Assembly (NCBI RefSeq): GCF_039592695.1
Contig: NZ_JBBUTK010000001.1
Coordinates: 62,001 to 126,000, forward strand
Reading direction: 5' to 3'
DNA length: 64,000 nucleotides
Source of the DNA: Flagellimonas_A sp039592695
GTDB lineage: Bacteria > Bacteroidota > Bacteroidia > Flavobacteriales > Flavobacteriaceae
Shown here: positions 8,651 to 16,833 of the stretch, one piece after another
Numbering within the stretch: the first letter of the stretch is position 1
Layout: each line of letters begins with the position of its first letter
The notes under the pieces: generated by a model
The model's database searches: none
What the model was told of the DNA's origin: nothing
What the model saw: the letters and a program-made list of their open reading frames with translations, nothing else
Program-made: the position numbers and the translations under genes

Positions 8651-9434
8651 ACAATGATTTCAACAACCCTCCATCGATAGGAATATTCGTTCCGTTGATA
8701 TAGGCTGCCTTATCTGAAGCCAAGAAAGCGACCAGATAGCCATATTCCTCAGGCTTACCGATTCTTTTGACAGGTACTTGGTCTTCCATGGTTGAGCGGA
8801 CTTCAGCTTGACTGACACCCATTTTTTCAGCTTTTTGGGCATTGAGGTTCGCAATACGCTCCGTATCAAAATAGCCCGTGAGCACGTTGTTAACGGTTAT
8901 GCCCTCTTTTGCCACATCGAGCGAGAGACTTTTTGCCCAAGTGGCCACTGCAGCCCGTATCGAATTTGAAAGTGCTAAATAGTTCAACGGCTCTTTGACC
9001 GATATGGAGGCCACATTGATGATACGCCCCCACTGCGATTTCTGCATGTGCTTAAGGGCGAGTTCTGTTGTGAACACCACAGATTTGAATAAAACATCAA
9101 ACGCATTTTGATAATCTGTGACCGACTTTTCAAGTGCCCCGCCACCCGCTGGTCCTTGGGTGTTGTTGACCAAAATATCAACGCTATTTGTTTCGAAATA
9201 AGTTGAAATGATTTTTTTATACCCTTCAAAATCAGAAAAGTCAACACTTAAAAATTGGTGTTTTTGGCCATCAACCGTGGGTAAACCTTCGATGATTGTT
9301 TTCATCGTATCAGCACTTCTTGCCATTAAAGTTACGCTTGCTCCGCTCTTGGCCAATTGCTTGGCAATGGCCTTGCCGATACCACGGCTACTGCCACCGA
9401 CCAATGCTTTTTTTCCTTTTAGTGATATGTTCAT
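8649..9434 (-). CDS. SDR-family oxidoreductase with an atypical active site
   Basis: The 261-residue Rossmann-fold protein has the NAD(P)-binding glycine motif GGSSRGIG at residues 13-20, the NNTQGP version of the NNAG motif near 90-95, and a C-terminal FLASDKAAYINGTNIPIDGG typical of classical short-chain dehydrogenases. The catalytic Ser is present (Ser143 in NVASIS). Where YxxxK should follow 13 residues later, the sequence reads Ser156-Asn-Ser-Ile-Arg160. A known subgroup of SDRs shows the same LSNxIRA pattern, so this is probably a family trait rather than a mutation. Substrate and direction are unknown. The next gene on the strand is a cupin protein, 67 nt away. Confidence 0.88.
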   Translation of the reverse strand: MNISLKGKKALVGGSSRGIGKAIAKQLAKSGASVTLMARSADTMKTIIEGLPTVDGQKHQFLSVDFSDFEGYKKIISTYFETNSVDILVNNTQGPAGGGALEKSVTDYQNAFDVLFKSVVFTTELALKHMQKSQWGRIINVASISVKEPLNYLALSNSIRAAVATWAKSLSLDVAKEGITVNNVLTGYFDTERIANLNAQKAEKMGVSQAEVRSTMEDQVPVKRIGKPEEYGYLVAFLASDKAAYINGTNIPIDGGLLKSL

Positions 9435-9442
9435 GTGTAAAG

Positions 9443-9501
9443 GTTAATGGTTAACGGTTAATGGTTATTAGGGGGGAGACTATTAACATTTAACCATTAA
9501 C
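9443..9501. repeat. inverted GTTAATGGTTAA repeat in a spacer
   Basis: GTTAATGGTTAA at 9443-9454 is exactly complementary to TTAACCATTAAC at 9490-9501, a perfect 12-bp inverted repeat. Extra copies of the GGTTAATGG word lie between the arms. It fills the gap between the cupin stop and the SDR start. The same word recurs in the secY-infA spacer at 43231-43276. A transcript on the minus strand could fold here, but no U-run follows. Confidence 0.7.
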
Positions 9502-9813
9502 TTATTTATATTCATCCCTAACCGGACAAAAAATATCCATCAACGTACAGGGTGTCAAAGCTTTTCCGCTATGTGGGGTGTTCGACGGAATGATGACCAC
9601 ATCGCCTGGTGTATAAACATTTGTTTTTCCATCCAGTGTAAATTCAAACCGACCCTCCACCACGTGCATGATCTGTTCATGATGATGGTGGTGTTCGGGC
9701 ACTTCGGCTTCTTTTTCCACATCCCAAAAGACCCAGCTCATGGTCTCGGCATGTACCAGTTTGCCATGATATCCGGGCATGATTTCCTTTGATTTAATTT
9801 CGGATAAGTTCAT
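9502..9813 (-). CDS. small cupin-domain protein
   Basis: A single-domain cupin of 103 residues. Motif 1 contains a run of His (PEHHHHHEQIMHVVEGRFEF) that should bind a metal ion, and motif 2 is PGDVVIIPSNTPHSG with a further His. Such proteins may be enzymes (isomerases, dioxygenases) or ligand-binding proteins, and sequence alone does not separate these. It lies upstream of the SDR gene on the same strand with a 67-nt gap containing an inverted repeat, so co-transcription is possible. Confidence 0.85.
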   Translation of the reverse strand: MNLSEIKSKEIMPGYHGKLVHAETMSWVFWDVEKEAEVPEHHHHHEQIMHVVEGRFEFTLDGKTNVYTPGDVVIIPSNTPHSGKALTPCTLMDIFCPVRDEYK

Positions 9814-9859
9814 ATAGCTATTTTAGCTTTCAAGATAGAAATATCTCTCAAGTATACAG

Positions 9860-10112
9860 GTTGATTTATTCAAAGAATTGTCCCCTTGAGGGGACTTTAG
9901 GGGTGTTTTCTTGTTTTTTGTTCATTTCTTTGTGGTGCTTTCCTCTCGTAAACTCGTCGGAAGCAGTAAGAAACGAACCAAAGAAAGGACACTTTCTCCA
10001 TAGGAATTTTTATCCGCCTAATGCGGATAAAACTGATGTCGAAACTTCGCCATCCCACCACGGCGGGACGAGTACCATTCGAAGCTTTCTCCATCTATTC
10101 TTGGAGAAAGAA
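9860..10112. repeat. composite palindromic intergenic element upstream of mpl
   Basis: The 310-bp gap between the divergent cupin and mpl genes holds no believable gene. It contains several perfect hairpins: GTCCCC-TTGA-GGGGAC (9880-9895), TATCCGC-CTAAT-GCGGATA (10011-10029), CTTCG/CGAAG arms (10045-10049 and 10080-10084) around a GC-rich core, and CTTTCTCC/GGAGAAAG (10085-10092 and 10103-10110). The last one ends 13 nt before the mpl start. The minus-strand reading frames here look like the spurious small proteins often predicted from repeated spacer DNA in flavobacteria. That likeness is from memory and not checked. Confidence 0.6.
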
Positions 10113-10123
10113 AAAAATAGTTT

Positions 10124-11479
10124 ATGAAAATCCATTTTATCGCCATTGGTGGCAGTGCCATGCACAATTTGGCCTTGGCCCTTGCACATAAAGGATACCA
10201 AGTCACGGGCAGTGACGACATCATCTATGAGCCTTCAAAAAGTCGGTTGAACGAAAAAGGATTGCTTCCAGAGGAGTTTGGCTGGTTTCCCGAAAAAATT
10301 TCCACGGATTTGGATGCGGTCATTTTGGGCATGCATGCCAAACCCGACAATCCTGAGTTGTTCAAGGCACAAGAACTGGGACTTCAAATCTTTTCCTATC
10401 CTGAGTTTTTATACGAACAATCCAAAGACAAAACGCGTGTCGTTATTGGAGGCAGCCATGGTAAAACGACCATCACTTCGATGATTCTACATGTGTTGAA
10501 CTACTGGGATGTAAAGGTAGATTATATGGTCGGGGCACAGTTAGAGGGCTTTGACCGTATGGTACACTTGACCGAAGAAAATGATTTTATCGTGCTGGAA
10601 GGGGATGAATACCTCTCATCACCCATTGACCGAAGGCCAAAATTTCACCTGTACCATGCCAACATAGCCCTATTGAGCGGTATCGCATGGGACCATATCA
10701 ATGTCTTCCCCACTTGGGAAAACTATGTACAGCAGTTCCAGATTTTTGTCGATGGCATTGTCAAGGGTGGAAGCATCACCTATAACGAAGAGGATGCGGA
10801 GCTTAAAAAAGTGGTGGAAGCTTCAGAAAATACCATCCGTAAGTTTCCGTACCGAACGCCTGACCATACGGTTGAAGATGGCACCACCTTTTTGGAAACT
10901 CCTGAAGGACCCATGCCCATTGAGATATTCGGTAAGCACAATCTCAACAATCTCGCTGGTGCCAAATGGATCTGTCAACAAATGGGCGTTGACGAAGCCG
11001 ATTTTTATGAAGCCATTGCCTCATTTAAGGGCGCCTCAAAACGTTTAGAAAAAATTGCCGAGAACAGAACTTCTGTCGCCTTTAAAGATTTTGCCCACTC
11101 ACCAAGCAAGGTGGCGGCAACCACAGCGGCGGTAGCTGCGCAGTATCCCAACCGTAGGGTATTGGCCTGTTTAGAGCTGCACACCTACAGCAGTTTGAAT
11201 GCAGAATTTTTAAAAGAATATCAGGGAGCATTGAATCCAGCCGATGAAGCCGTGGTCTTTTATTCGCCCGAAGCGGTCAAAATAAAAAAATTGGATGCGG
11301 TCACCGAAACCCAAATAGCCGAAGCCTTTCAACGCGAAGATTTGAAGATTTTTACCGACCCAAAGGATTTTCAGGATTTTCTGTTTGGCCAAAATTTTGA
11401 GAACACCACCTTACTGTTGATGAGTTCCGGTAATTACGGGGGATTGGATTTTGAGGTTGTAAAGAAGAAGTTTGACTAA
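10124..11479 (+). CDS. mpl: UDP-N-acetylmuramate:L-alanyl-gamma-D-glutamyl-meso-diaminopimelate ligase (murein peptide ligase)
   Basis: This cytoplasmic Mur-ligase family enzyme joins recycled tripeptide to UDP-MurNAc using ATP, so wall peptides released during growth can be reused. The length of 451 residues matches Mpl. The N-terminal IHFIAIGGSAMHNLALAL is the Rossmann UDP-binding motif, the ATP loop is GGSHGKTT at 109-116, and the central domain contains LEGDEYLSSPIDRRPKF and the HNLNNLAGA motif. MurC is similar, but this protein has the Mpl-like order and the distinctive FDRMVHLTEENDFIVLEGDEY stretch in two adjoining parts. The gene stands alone, with palindromic DNA directly upstream that would be transcribed only if the promoter lies beyond it. 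Confidence 0.88.
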   Translation: MKIHFIAIGGSAMHNLALALAHKGYQVTGSDDIIYEPSKSRLNEKGLLPEEFGWFPEKISTDLDAVILGMHAKPDNPELFKAQELGLQIFSYPEFLYEQSKDKTRVVIGGSHGKTTITSMILHVLNYWDVKVDYMVGAQLEGFDRMVHLTEENDFIVLEGDEYLSSPIDRRPKFHLYHANIALLSGIAWDHINVFPTWENYVQQFQIFVDGIVKGGSITYNEEDAELKKVVEASENTIRKFPYRTPDHTVEDGTTFLETPEGPMPIEIFGKHNLNNLAGAKWICQQMGVDEADFYEAIASFKGASKRLEKIAENRTSVAFKDFAHSPSKVAATTAAVAAQYPNRRVLACLELHTYSSLNAEFLKEYQGALNPADEAVVFYSPEAVKIKKLDAVTETQIAEAFQREDLKIFTDPKDFQDFLFGQNFENTTLLLMSSGNYGGLDFEVVKKKFD

Positions 11480-11511
11480 TGCTGTAGGCACATTGACCCT
11501 CTTCGCAACAG

Positions 11512-12339
11512 TTATTCTATTTTATAAATGCCACTTTCGAGCATTAACGCACCGCTTTTTAAATGACCAAGAAGGTTTAACAATTTGGGTTTGGTGCTTT
11601 GGCCCATAAGAACATTCAGCCCCATTTTGGGTGGCCCAAACTCTTTCAATCTTATAACAAGTGCCTCAAAAAATGCTGTTCCGGCTTTGGTTTGATTTTT
11701 TGTCGACAACTGCTTGAACCCAAGCTCATTCAAGATTTCGTTCATTTGGTTGGTCTTGAACAGAAAACTGTGCGCTGCTGAAGAGGCCCAAGGCATCGGA
11801 TATTCTACGATGTCATCATTGTTTTTGAATATATCGTAGTACAGGAAAAGACCACGATGTCTCAAAACCCTTTTAATCTCTGAATAGAATTTTTTCTTTT
11901 CGGGGATGTTCATTTGGGCATGTTGGGTCCAAACTGCATCAAATGAACCATCATCAAACGGAAGGTTTGCAGCGTCCCCGACCAAAAATTTGGTCTTATG
12001 GTCAAGTTTTACCAATTTAGACAGTGCTCTAGCAGTTCTAATATACTCATGTGAAAGGTCGATGCCCGTGACGTTGCAATTGTAGTCATCTGCCAGCATG
12101 CGACATGGCCCCCCAAGGCCACAGCCTATATCAAGTACCTCAAGCCCGTTCAGGTCAGCTTCTTTGGCAAGCTCTTTCGAGACTTCAGCTCCCCGTACAT
12201 GAAATTCATCAACACCTGCAATATCACTTCGGGTAACGGAGTCTAAATCAACCTCCATTTCTTTTAAACGGGTAATAATGTCTTCAAACAACCTTTCTTT
12301 TAGATAATGTTTCTCGATATTTTGGTTTAGATTTTTCAT
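11512..12339 (-). CDS. class I SAM-dependent methyltransferase
   Basis: The 275-residue protein has the SAM-binding motif I VLDIGCGLGGP at residues 68-78, the acidic end of strand beta-2 in VTGIDLSHEYI, motif II DAVWTQHAQMNI, and motif III VLRHRGLFLYYDIF. This order resembles small-molecule methyltransferases such as the sarcosine/dimethylglycine and phosphoethanolamine groups, and the HAQMNIP stretch fits that. The acceptor cannot be named. The C-terminal 90 residues are specific to the subgroup and contain no known motif. It converges with mpl, 32 nt away. Confidence 0.85.
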   Translation of the reverse strand: MKNLNQNIEKHYLKERLFEDIITRLKEMEVDLDSVTRSDIAGVDEFHVRGAEVSKELAKEADLNGLEVLDIGCGLGGPCRMLADDYNCNVTGIDLSHEYIRTARALSKLVKLDHKTKFLVGDAANLPFDDGSFDAVWTQHAQMNIPEKKKFYSEIKRVLRHRGLFLYYDIFKNNDDIVEYPMPWASSAAHSFLFKTNQMNEILNELGFKQLSTKNQTKAGTAFFEALVIRLKEFGPPKMGLNVLMGQSTKPKLLNLLGHLKSGALMLESGIYKIE

Positions 12340-12423
12340 TAACCAATGTATAGGTTGATTAATACTCTATCTTCGGGACATTCGATTAGGGCTTTTCAGA
12401 GGATAACGTGTTGGCAACTGCTT

Positions 12424-12849
12424 TTATTTCTCTCTTTCTCCTAATGAAAACCAATTCCCAGAATCATCTTTGAATACGGCTTCAGTTTTATAAAATTCCT
12501 TGGTCGGTTTTTTAGTGAATTCCACTCTCTTACTTTTGAGTTCTTTATAAGTTGCATAAATATCTTCATTCAAATACTGGTCTGCCCCATAGCTCCCCTC
12601 TTGACTAAATTGTGTAGTTGGTCCGCAGATTTTTTACCTCCGTGCATTTGTTCTAAGATAGGCATCAGAATAAGCTCCATTTCCGGCTGGTCTTCGTGTC
12701 CAACCGTGAGCCAACTGAATTTGTCCATTGATGCATCTGTTCTAACTTCAAATCCCAACTTGTTCGTATAAAAGTCCACAGCACGGTCTTGGTCAAGAAC
12801 GAAAACGCCTCTGGCGGAAACGTTTAGATTTTCCTTATCGGATAATCAT
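12424..12849 (-). pseudogene. frameshifted VOC-family (glyoxalase/bleomycin-resistance fold) gene
   Basis: The three segments together encode about 142 residues of a VOC protein. The start ATG at 12849-12847 overlaps the stop of the DUF1569 gene (TAATG), but runs into a stop after four codons. Removing one C near 12840-12841 would join it to DKENLNVSARGVFVLDQDR and then DFYTNKLGFEVRTD. That frame stops near 12570. The remainder, reading SYGADQYLNEDIYATY and ending FKDDSGNWFSLGE, lies in another frame, so a second shift of one base is needed near 12590-12600. Two independent shifts make true decay more likely than a sequencing error. Confidence 0.8.
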
Positions 12850-13292
12850 TACACCCCAAATTGCCTCAAATGATGGTCCAGATGTTTGTACTCCATTTTG
12901 CCCCACTGTTCTGGGGTCAACTTACCAAACAAAGGGTGTGGGTGCCATTGGTCACGCTCTCGTGCTTCGTAACAGGCTGTGACCAGTTGCTTCAGTTTCG
13001 GCATTTCTTCGTCAAAGTCTTTTTCTTCAGTGGCTTTGAGCCCTGGTGCGGTGGGCAGATTTTTACGCCACAGTTTATCGTTGTAGAGCGTTTTTTTGAA
13101 AAGCAATCGTACCAACGGGTTGCCACTGACGCCACGGTCTTTGTTCTCCACTGCTATTTTTAACGGAAACTGACAGTGCCAAGCCATCTGTGCGGGGCTC
13201 ATCTTACCCCACAATCGTTCAGAATCAGGCGTGATTTTTTCCAATCTTTCTAAAAGCTCGTCATAAGCTTCCTTTTCAAACAGTGATTTCAT
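12849..13292 (-). CDS. DUF1569 family protein (DinB-like four-helix fold)
   Basis: The 147-residue protein carries conserved His-containing patches MAWHCQF (near 43), HPHPLFG (near 117) and YKHLDHHLRQF at the C-terminus. This is the pattern of DUF1569, related to the DinB/YfiT helical bundle in which three His residues bind a metal ion. Its biochemical role is unknown. Related bundles act as thiol-dependent transferases. Its stop overlaps the original start of the decayed VOC gene (TAATG), so the two once formed a coupled operon. Confidence 0.8.
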   Translation of the reverse strand: MKSLFEKEAYDELLERLEKITPDSERLWGKMSPAQMAWHCQFPLKIAVENKDRGVSGNPLVRLLFKKTLYNDKLWRKNLPTAPGLKATEEKDFDEEMPKLKQLVTACYEARERDQWHPHPLFGKLTPEQWGKMEYKHLDHHLRQFGV

Positions 13293-13323
13293 GGGGTTTG
13301 TGTTTTGGCAACAAATTACAAAA

Positions 13324-13475
13324 TCAAGTTCAAGTTCAAGTCTAAACTCAATTTGTGGAAATTCGTGCCATTCGTATCCAATAATAGTGCAAAATCAGAA
13401 CTTTATGTGCATCATCCGTCTTCTAACACCCGTCATCTGTCTTCCAACATCCATCCTTCAACAACCAAAAAAAAC
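13324..13475. repeat. spacer made of short degenerate words
   Basis: The 195-bp gap between the divergent DUF1569 and radC genes is largely low-complexity. TTCAAG words fill 13324-13340, and phrases close to CATCCGTCTTCTAACAC, varied several times, fill about 13405-13470. No reading frame or clear promoter stands out. The TTCAAG word is shared with the tract at 2265-2297. Confidence 0.5.
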
Positions 13476-13487
13476 TATATTTAGCAG

Positions 13488-14186
13488 ATGCAAGAAAAAC
13501 CGACCTCTTTTTCAATAAAACACTGGGCCGATGATGACAAACCCCGTGAAAAACTCTTGCAAAAGGGGCGTTCGATACTCTCTGATGCCGAGTTGATTGC
13601 GATTCTCATCGGTTCTGGCAGTCGCGAAGAAAGTGCGGTCGAGCTTTCAAAACGTATTTTGGCCGCTGCGGGCAACAACCTCAATGAATTGGGCAGGCTG
13701 TCTGTGAAACAGTTGATGCAGTTTAAGGGCATTGGTGAGGCCAAGGCTGTGAGTATCGCCGCTGCTTTGGAAATTGGTCGTAGGCGACGGGGTGAGGCTG
13801 CCCAGACCATTTCAAAAATCACCAGTAGCCACGATGCTTTTGAAGTGTTGCATCCCATTATGGGCGAACTGCCCCATGAAGAGTTTTGGATCGTCTACCT
13901 AAACAATTCAAACAAAGTATTGCACAAAGAACAGTTGAGCAAAGGGGGCATTACGGGCACCTTGGTCGATGTGCGTTTGGTATTGAAGCAGGCATTGGAG
14001 CATGGCGCGGTCGGACTTTTATTGGCTCACAACCACCCCTCGGGCACATTGAAGCCCAGCCAAGCGGACAAAGAAATCACCCAAAAACTACAACAGGCAG
14101 CCAAAGCACTCGATATGAAAGTGCTCGACCATTTGATCATCACCGAAAAGGAATATCTCAGCTTTGCCGATCAGGGAATTTTATAA
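13488..14186 (+). CDS. radC: RadC family protein (JAB/MPN domain, UPF0758)
   Basis: The 232-residue protein has an N-terminal helix-hairpin-helix region (LMQFKGIGEAKAVSIAAALE, read as two adjoining motifs) and a C-terminal JAB1/MPN metalloprotease-like domain. The JAMM signature is complete: a catalytic-type Glu upstream, His181-x-His183 in HNHPSG, and Asp194 in KPSQAD. The historical link to DNA repair is weak. The JAMM residues suggest a zinc hydrolase, but its substrate is not established. It starts a run of plus-strand genes. The start is the only ATG giving the usual N-terminus ending in SIKHWADDDKPREKLL. Confidence 0.92.
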   Translation: MQEKPTSFSIKHWADDDKPREKLLQKGRSILSDAELIAILIGSGSREESAVELSKRILAAAGNNLNELGRLSVKQLMQFKGIGEAKAVSIAAALEIGRRRRGEAAQTISKITSSHDAFEVLHPIMGELPHEEFWIVYLNNSNKVLHKEQLSKGGITGTLVDVRLVLKQALEHGAVGLLLAHNHPSGTLKPSQADKEITQKLQQAAKALDMKVLDHLIITEKEYLSFADQGIL

Positions 14187-14262
14187 AATTCCAAGCACCG
14201 AACAACAATTCATAATTCGCATTTCGTACTTCTAATTTCTACCTTCGTACTTTTGACCGACT
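14187..14262. repeat. spacer with TTCGTACTTC-like words
   Basis: The 76-bp gap between radC and the next gene is made of near-repeats of TTCATAATTC, TTCGTACTTC and TTCGTACTTT. It resembles the other word-like spacers of this window and shows no stable hairpin. Confidence 0.45.
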
Positions 14263-15558
14263 ATGTTGCTCATCTACACCCATAAAATAACCCCGCGCTT
14301 CTCTTTTACCATGCGGCAGGTATGTGGCAACATACTCGGGCTTGACATTGACTTTACTACCAAGGTCGAAGATTTCATCAAACACAAAGGCCCTAAGATC
14401 ACGTATACCAAGCAACCCCTACAGAACGAATTTTTTATCCGTAGCAACGACTTGTTGTTCGAGCAGGGCATCAATGATATTGCAATTCATGTGGATGAAT
14501 GGGATGATGTGCCCTGTTTTTTTAGGGCGGGTGACCGTAGCAATGTGCCCTTTGACATCTTCGCGGCAAGTTTTTATTTGTTGAGCCGGTACGAAGAATA
14601 CCTTCCGCATGTCAAGGATGAACTTGGCCGTTTTCCGGCAAAAGAGAGCATTGCCCATCAAAACGGATTCTTAAAGCTGCCCGTGGTCGATTTATGGGCC
14701 TACAAATTTGGTCATTTGCTGTCAGAGCGTTTTCCTGAAATCAATCCCCCTAAAAGAAGCTATTCTTTCACTTCTATCATCAATGTGACCACCTCGCACA
14801 ATTACGCCCACCGGGGCGTTGCAAGAACGTTGGGCGGGCTGTTGTTAGATTTGGTCTCTTTTCGTTTGCGTGCACTATTCCGTCGCTTGGGCGTACTTTT
14901 TGGGTTTAGAAAAGACCCTTATGACAATTTTATGGAGCTGGTCGAAATACACAAAAAATTTCGCGCAAAGACCTTATTTTTCTTTCAGTTCGCAAAGTAT
15001 TCAGTTCATAATAAAAATGTATCGCCCCTGAACAACAAATTCAGGTATTTGATAAAATCGGTCGCTGATTACAGTATTGTTTCCTTGAGCGCTTCACATG
15101 AGGCCAGTTTGGAGCACCAAAAGTTGGTCGAAGAGAAAAAAAGCCTTTCCGAGCTTATCAATAGGCCCGTCAACTATTCCCGCCTGCGGTATAATCGGGT
15201 GAACATTCCCGTGACCTACAGAAATGTGATTGACGCCGAATTTACCGATGATTATACCATGGGCTATTCTTCTGAAATCGGCTTCAGGGCAGGTACCTGC
15301 ACCCCTTTTTATTTTTATGACATCACGCTAGAGGTACGGCAGCCGTTGAGGATGCATCCGTTTGTGGTATACGATTATGCATTGCACGATTTTAAGAAGA
15401 AAGACCAGATTTTTGATGAAATCGACCCCATTTATCGAACCGTGAAAAGGGTCAATGGCCATTTTACAACCGTTTTTTCCAACGAACTGCTCGGCAGCAA
15501 ACATCGCATCAATTGGCTGGAGCTTTACGAGGCTTTTCTAAAGCGCTATTATGTTTAG
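14263..15558 (+). CDS. polysaccharide-deacetylase-like protein (DUF7033 type), probably catalytically altered
   Basis: The 431-residue protein matches the layout of the flavobacterial two-domain polysaccharide deacetylases. An N-terminal domain contains YLLSRYEEYLP and LPVVDLWAYKF, and the C-terminal part contains TYRNVIDAEFTDDYTMGYSSEIGFRAGTCTPFYFYD (read as adjoining motifs). The sites where active members carry a metal-binding DIDxAY motif and a GIHPSY motif read instead NVTTSHNYAH and SASHEASL. So the metal ligands seem lost while the fold and the GFRAGT motif stay. It may be a non-catalytic relative. It overlaps the next gene by 8 nt. Confidence 0.75.
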   Translation: MLLIYTHKITPRFSFTMRQVCGNILGLDIDFTTKVEDFIKHKGPKITYTKQPLQNEFFIRSNDLLFEQGINDIAIHVDEWDDVPCFFRAGDRSNVPFDIFAASFYLLSRYEEYLPHVKDELGRFPAKESIAHQNGFLKLPVVDLWAYKFGHLLSERFPEINPPKRSYSFTSIINVTTSHNYAHRGVARTLGGLLLDLVSFRLRALFRRLGVLFGFRKDPYDNFMELVEIHKKFRAKTLFFFQFAKYSVHNKNVSPLNNKFRYLIKSVADYSIVSLSASHEASLEHQKLVEEKKSLSELINRPVNYSRLRYNRVNIPVTYRNVIDAEFTDDYTMGYSSEIGFRAGTCTPFYFYDITLEVRQPLRMHPFVVYDYALHDFKKKDQIFDEIDPIYRTVKRVNGHFTTVFSNELLGSKHRINWLELYEAFLKRYYV

Positions 15559-16240
15559 AAACGGCATCACCGATATTTTTTTTGATTTGGACCATACCTT
15601 GTGGGATTTCGAGAAAAATTCTGCCCTGACGTTTGAGAAAATCCTGCTGCAGCATCAAATAGAAGTGCATTTACCCCATTTTTTGGAAATCTATGTGCCT
15701 CTCAACCAAGAATACTGGAAACTGTACCGTGAAGAGCGTGTCACCAAGGCCGAATTGCGCTATCAACGGCTAAAAAAGACGTTTGATGCTTTGCAGATAC
15801 GTATTGAAGATACGCTTATTGATGTGTTGGCCAACGACTACATAGCCCATTTATCTTCGTTCAGGCATATTTTTCCGAATACCAGAGAGGCCCTTGACTA
15901 TCTGCTTCCGAAATATAGATTGCACATCATCACCAATGGGTTTACAGAAATTCAATACAAAAAACTGAAGAACGCCGATATTCACCATTATTTTGATCAA
16001 ATCATCGATTCTGAAACTGCAGGGGTAAAAAAGCCGCATCCAAAAATATTTGAAGTGGCACTTGACAGAGCTGGTGTATCACCCGAAAAGACATTGATGG
16101 TCGGCGACAATCTAGAAGCTGATATTTTGGGGGCACAGGCGATGGGCATGAACGCATTGCATTTTAATGCGCACCGAGAACCCGACCATGATGTTTGCCC
16201 AATTATCACCGATCTTATCGAAATAAAAAACATTTTATAG
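15551..16240 (+). CDS. YjjG-type HAD nucleotidase (pyrimidine 5'-nucleotidase)
   Basis: The HAD-superfamily phosphatase has 229 residues. Motif I is FFDLDHTLWDFE with nucleophile Asp12 and Asp14, motif II is the Thr of ITNGF, motif III is the Lys in KKPHPKIF, and motif IV is VGDNLEADILGA. The DLDHTLWDFE form is typical of YjjG/YfnB, which dephosphorylate non-canonical pyrimidine nucleotides and help clean the nucleotide pool. A C1-type helical cap lies between motifs I and II. It starts inside the last codons of the deacetylase-like gene, so the two are coupled. Confidence 0.88.
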   Translation: MFRNGITDIFFDLDHTLWDFEKNSALTFEKILLQHQIEVHLPHFLEIYVPLNQEYWKLYREERVTKAELRYQRLKKTFDALQIRIEDTLIDVLANDYIAHLSSFRHIFPNTREALDYLLPKYRLHIITNGFTEIQYKKLKNADIHHYFDQIIDSETAGVKKPHPKIFEVALDRAGVSPEKTLMVGDNLEADILGAQAMGMNALHFNAHREPDHDVCPIITDLIEIKNIL

Positions 16241-16293
16241 AGTTATAGTAGGGTAGGCAAGTCGATAGACTGTTTACCTAAAAAGATCATGCC

Positions 16294-16833
16294 ATGCAAA
16301 AAGGTCTGACAGCCTTGTTCATCTGCATTTTTGCGCTTTTTTCTTGCTCTGAGGAGCAGGATTTTGGGCAGTTTGATGATTTATCGGTGACCCCCACACT
16401 CGCATCGAGCATTTTATATCTTGAATCTGGTGAGGATATCATCAACTTGGCGGGCAGCGGCAACTTTTATTCAGAAGTGTTCACTTTTGAGGCGTTCAAC
16501 GAGGCCTTTGTCTCCGAGAGGATTTTGGATGGAACCATTACCTACCAAGTCGAAAATACCACAAGCAAGGAAATTGCCATTTCGATAGATTTTTTGGATG
16601 ATGGAGGCAATGTTCTCGATACGGAAGCATTTGTCATACAACCTGACCCAGCACCGTTTTTGGTGCGGGAAATCGCCTATGGCAATGGTGGCAGAAGCCT
16701 TGACATCCTTAGAAATACCACTGAAATACGGGTAGGGGGCCAAAACTTGGGCGATGATACCAGCACCTCTACACAACCAAATCCAAAGATTATTTTAAAA
16801 TCCAGTGCTGCATTTAGGTTGAGACTACAATGA
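16294..16833 (+). CDS. lipoprotein of unknown function
   Basis: The 179-residue protein starts with a lipoprotein signal peptide (LFICIFALFSC, with Cys about residue 18 as the lipidation site) followed by an acidic stretch. The rest is beta-rich, with no known domain: EVFTFEAFNEAFV, TITYQVENTTSKEIAISIDF. It overlaps the start of the DUF5723 barrel gene by 4 nt (ATGA), so the two are almost surely made together. A lipoprotein partner for the barrel is a reasonable guess. Confidence 0.75.
   Translation: MQKGLTALFICIFALFSCSEEQDFGQFDDLSVTPTLASSILYLESGEDIINLAGSGNFYSEVFTFEAFNEAFVSERILDGTITYQVENTTSKEIAISIDFLDDGGNVLDTEAFVIQPDPAPFLVREIAYGNGGRSLDILRNTTEIRVGGQNLGDDTSTSTQPNPKIILKSSAAFRLRLQ

Noticed and set aside
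9897..10201. Minus-strand frames of 63-68 codons upstream of and into mpl
   Set aside because: They lie in palindromic repeat DNA or overlap the start of mpl, and lack any domain. They look like spurious calls made from a dispersed repeat.
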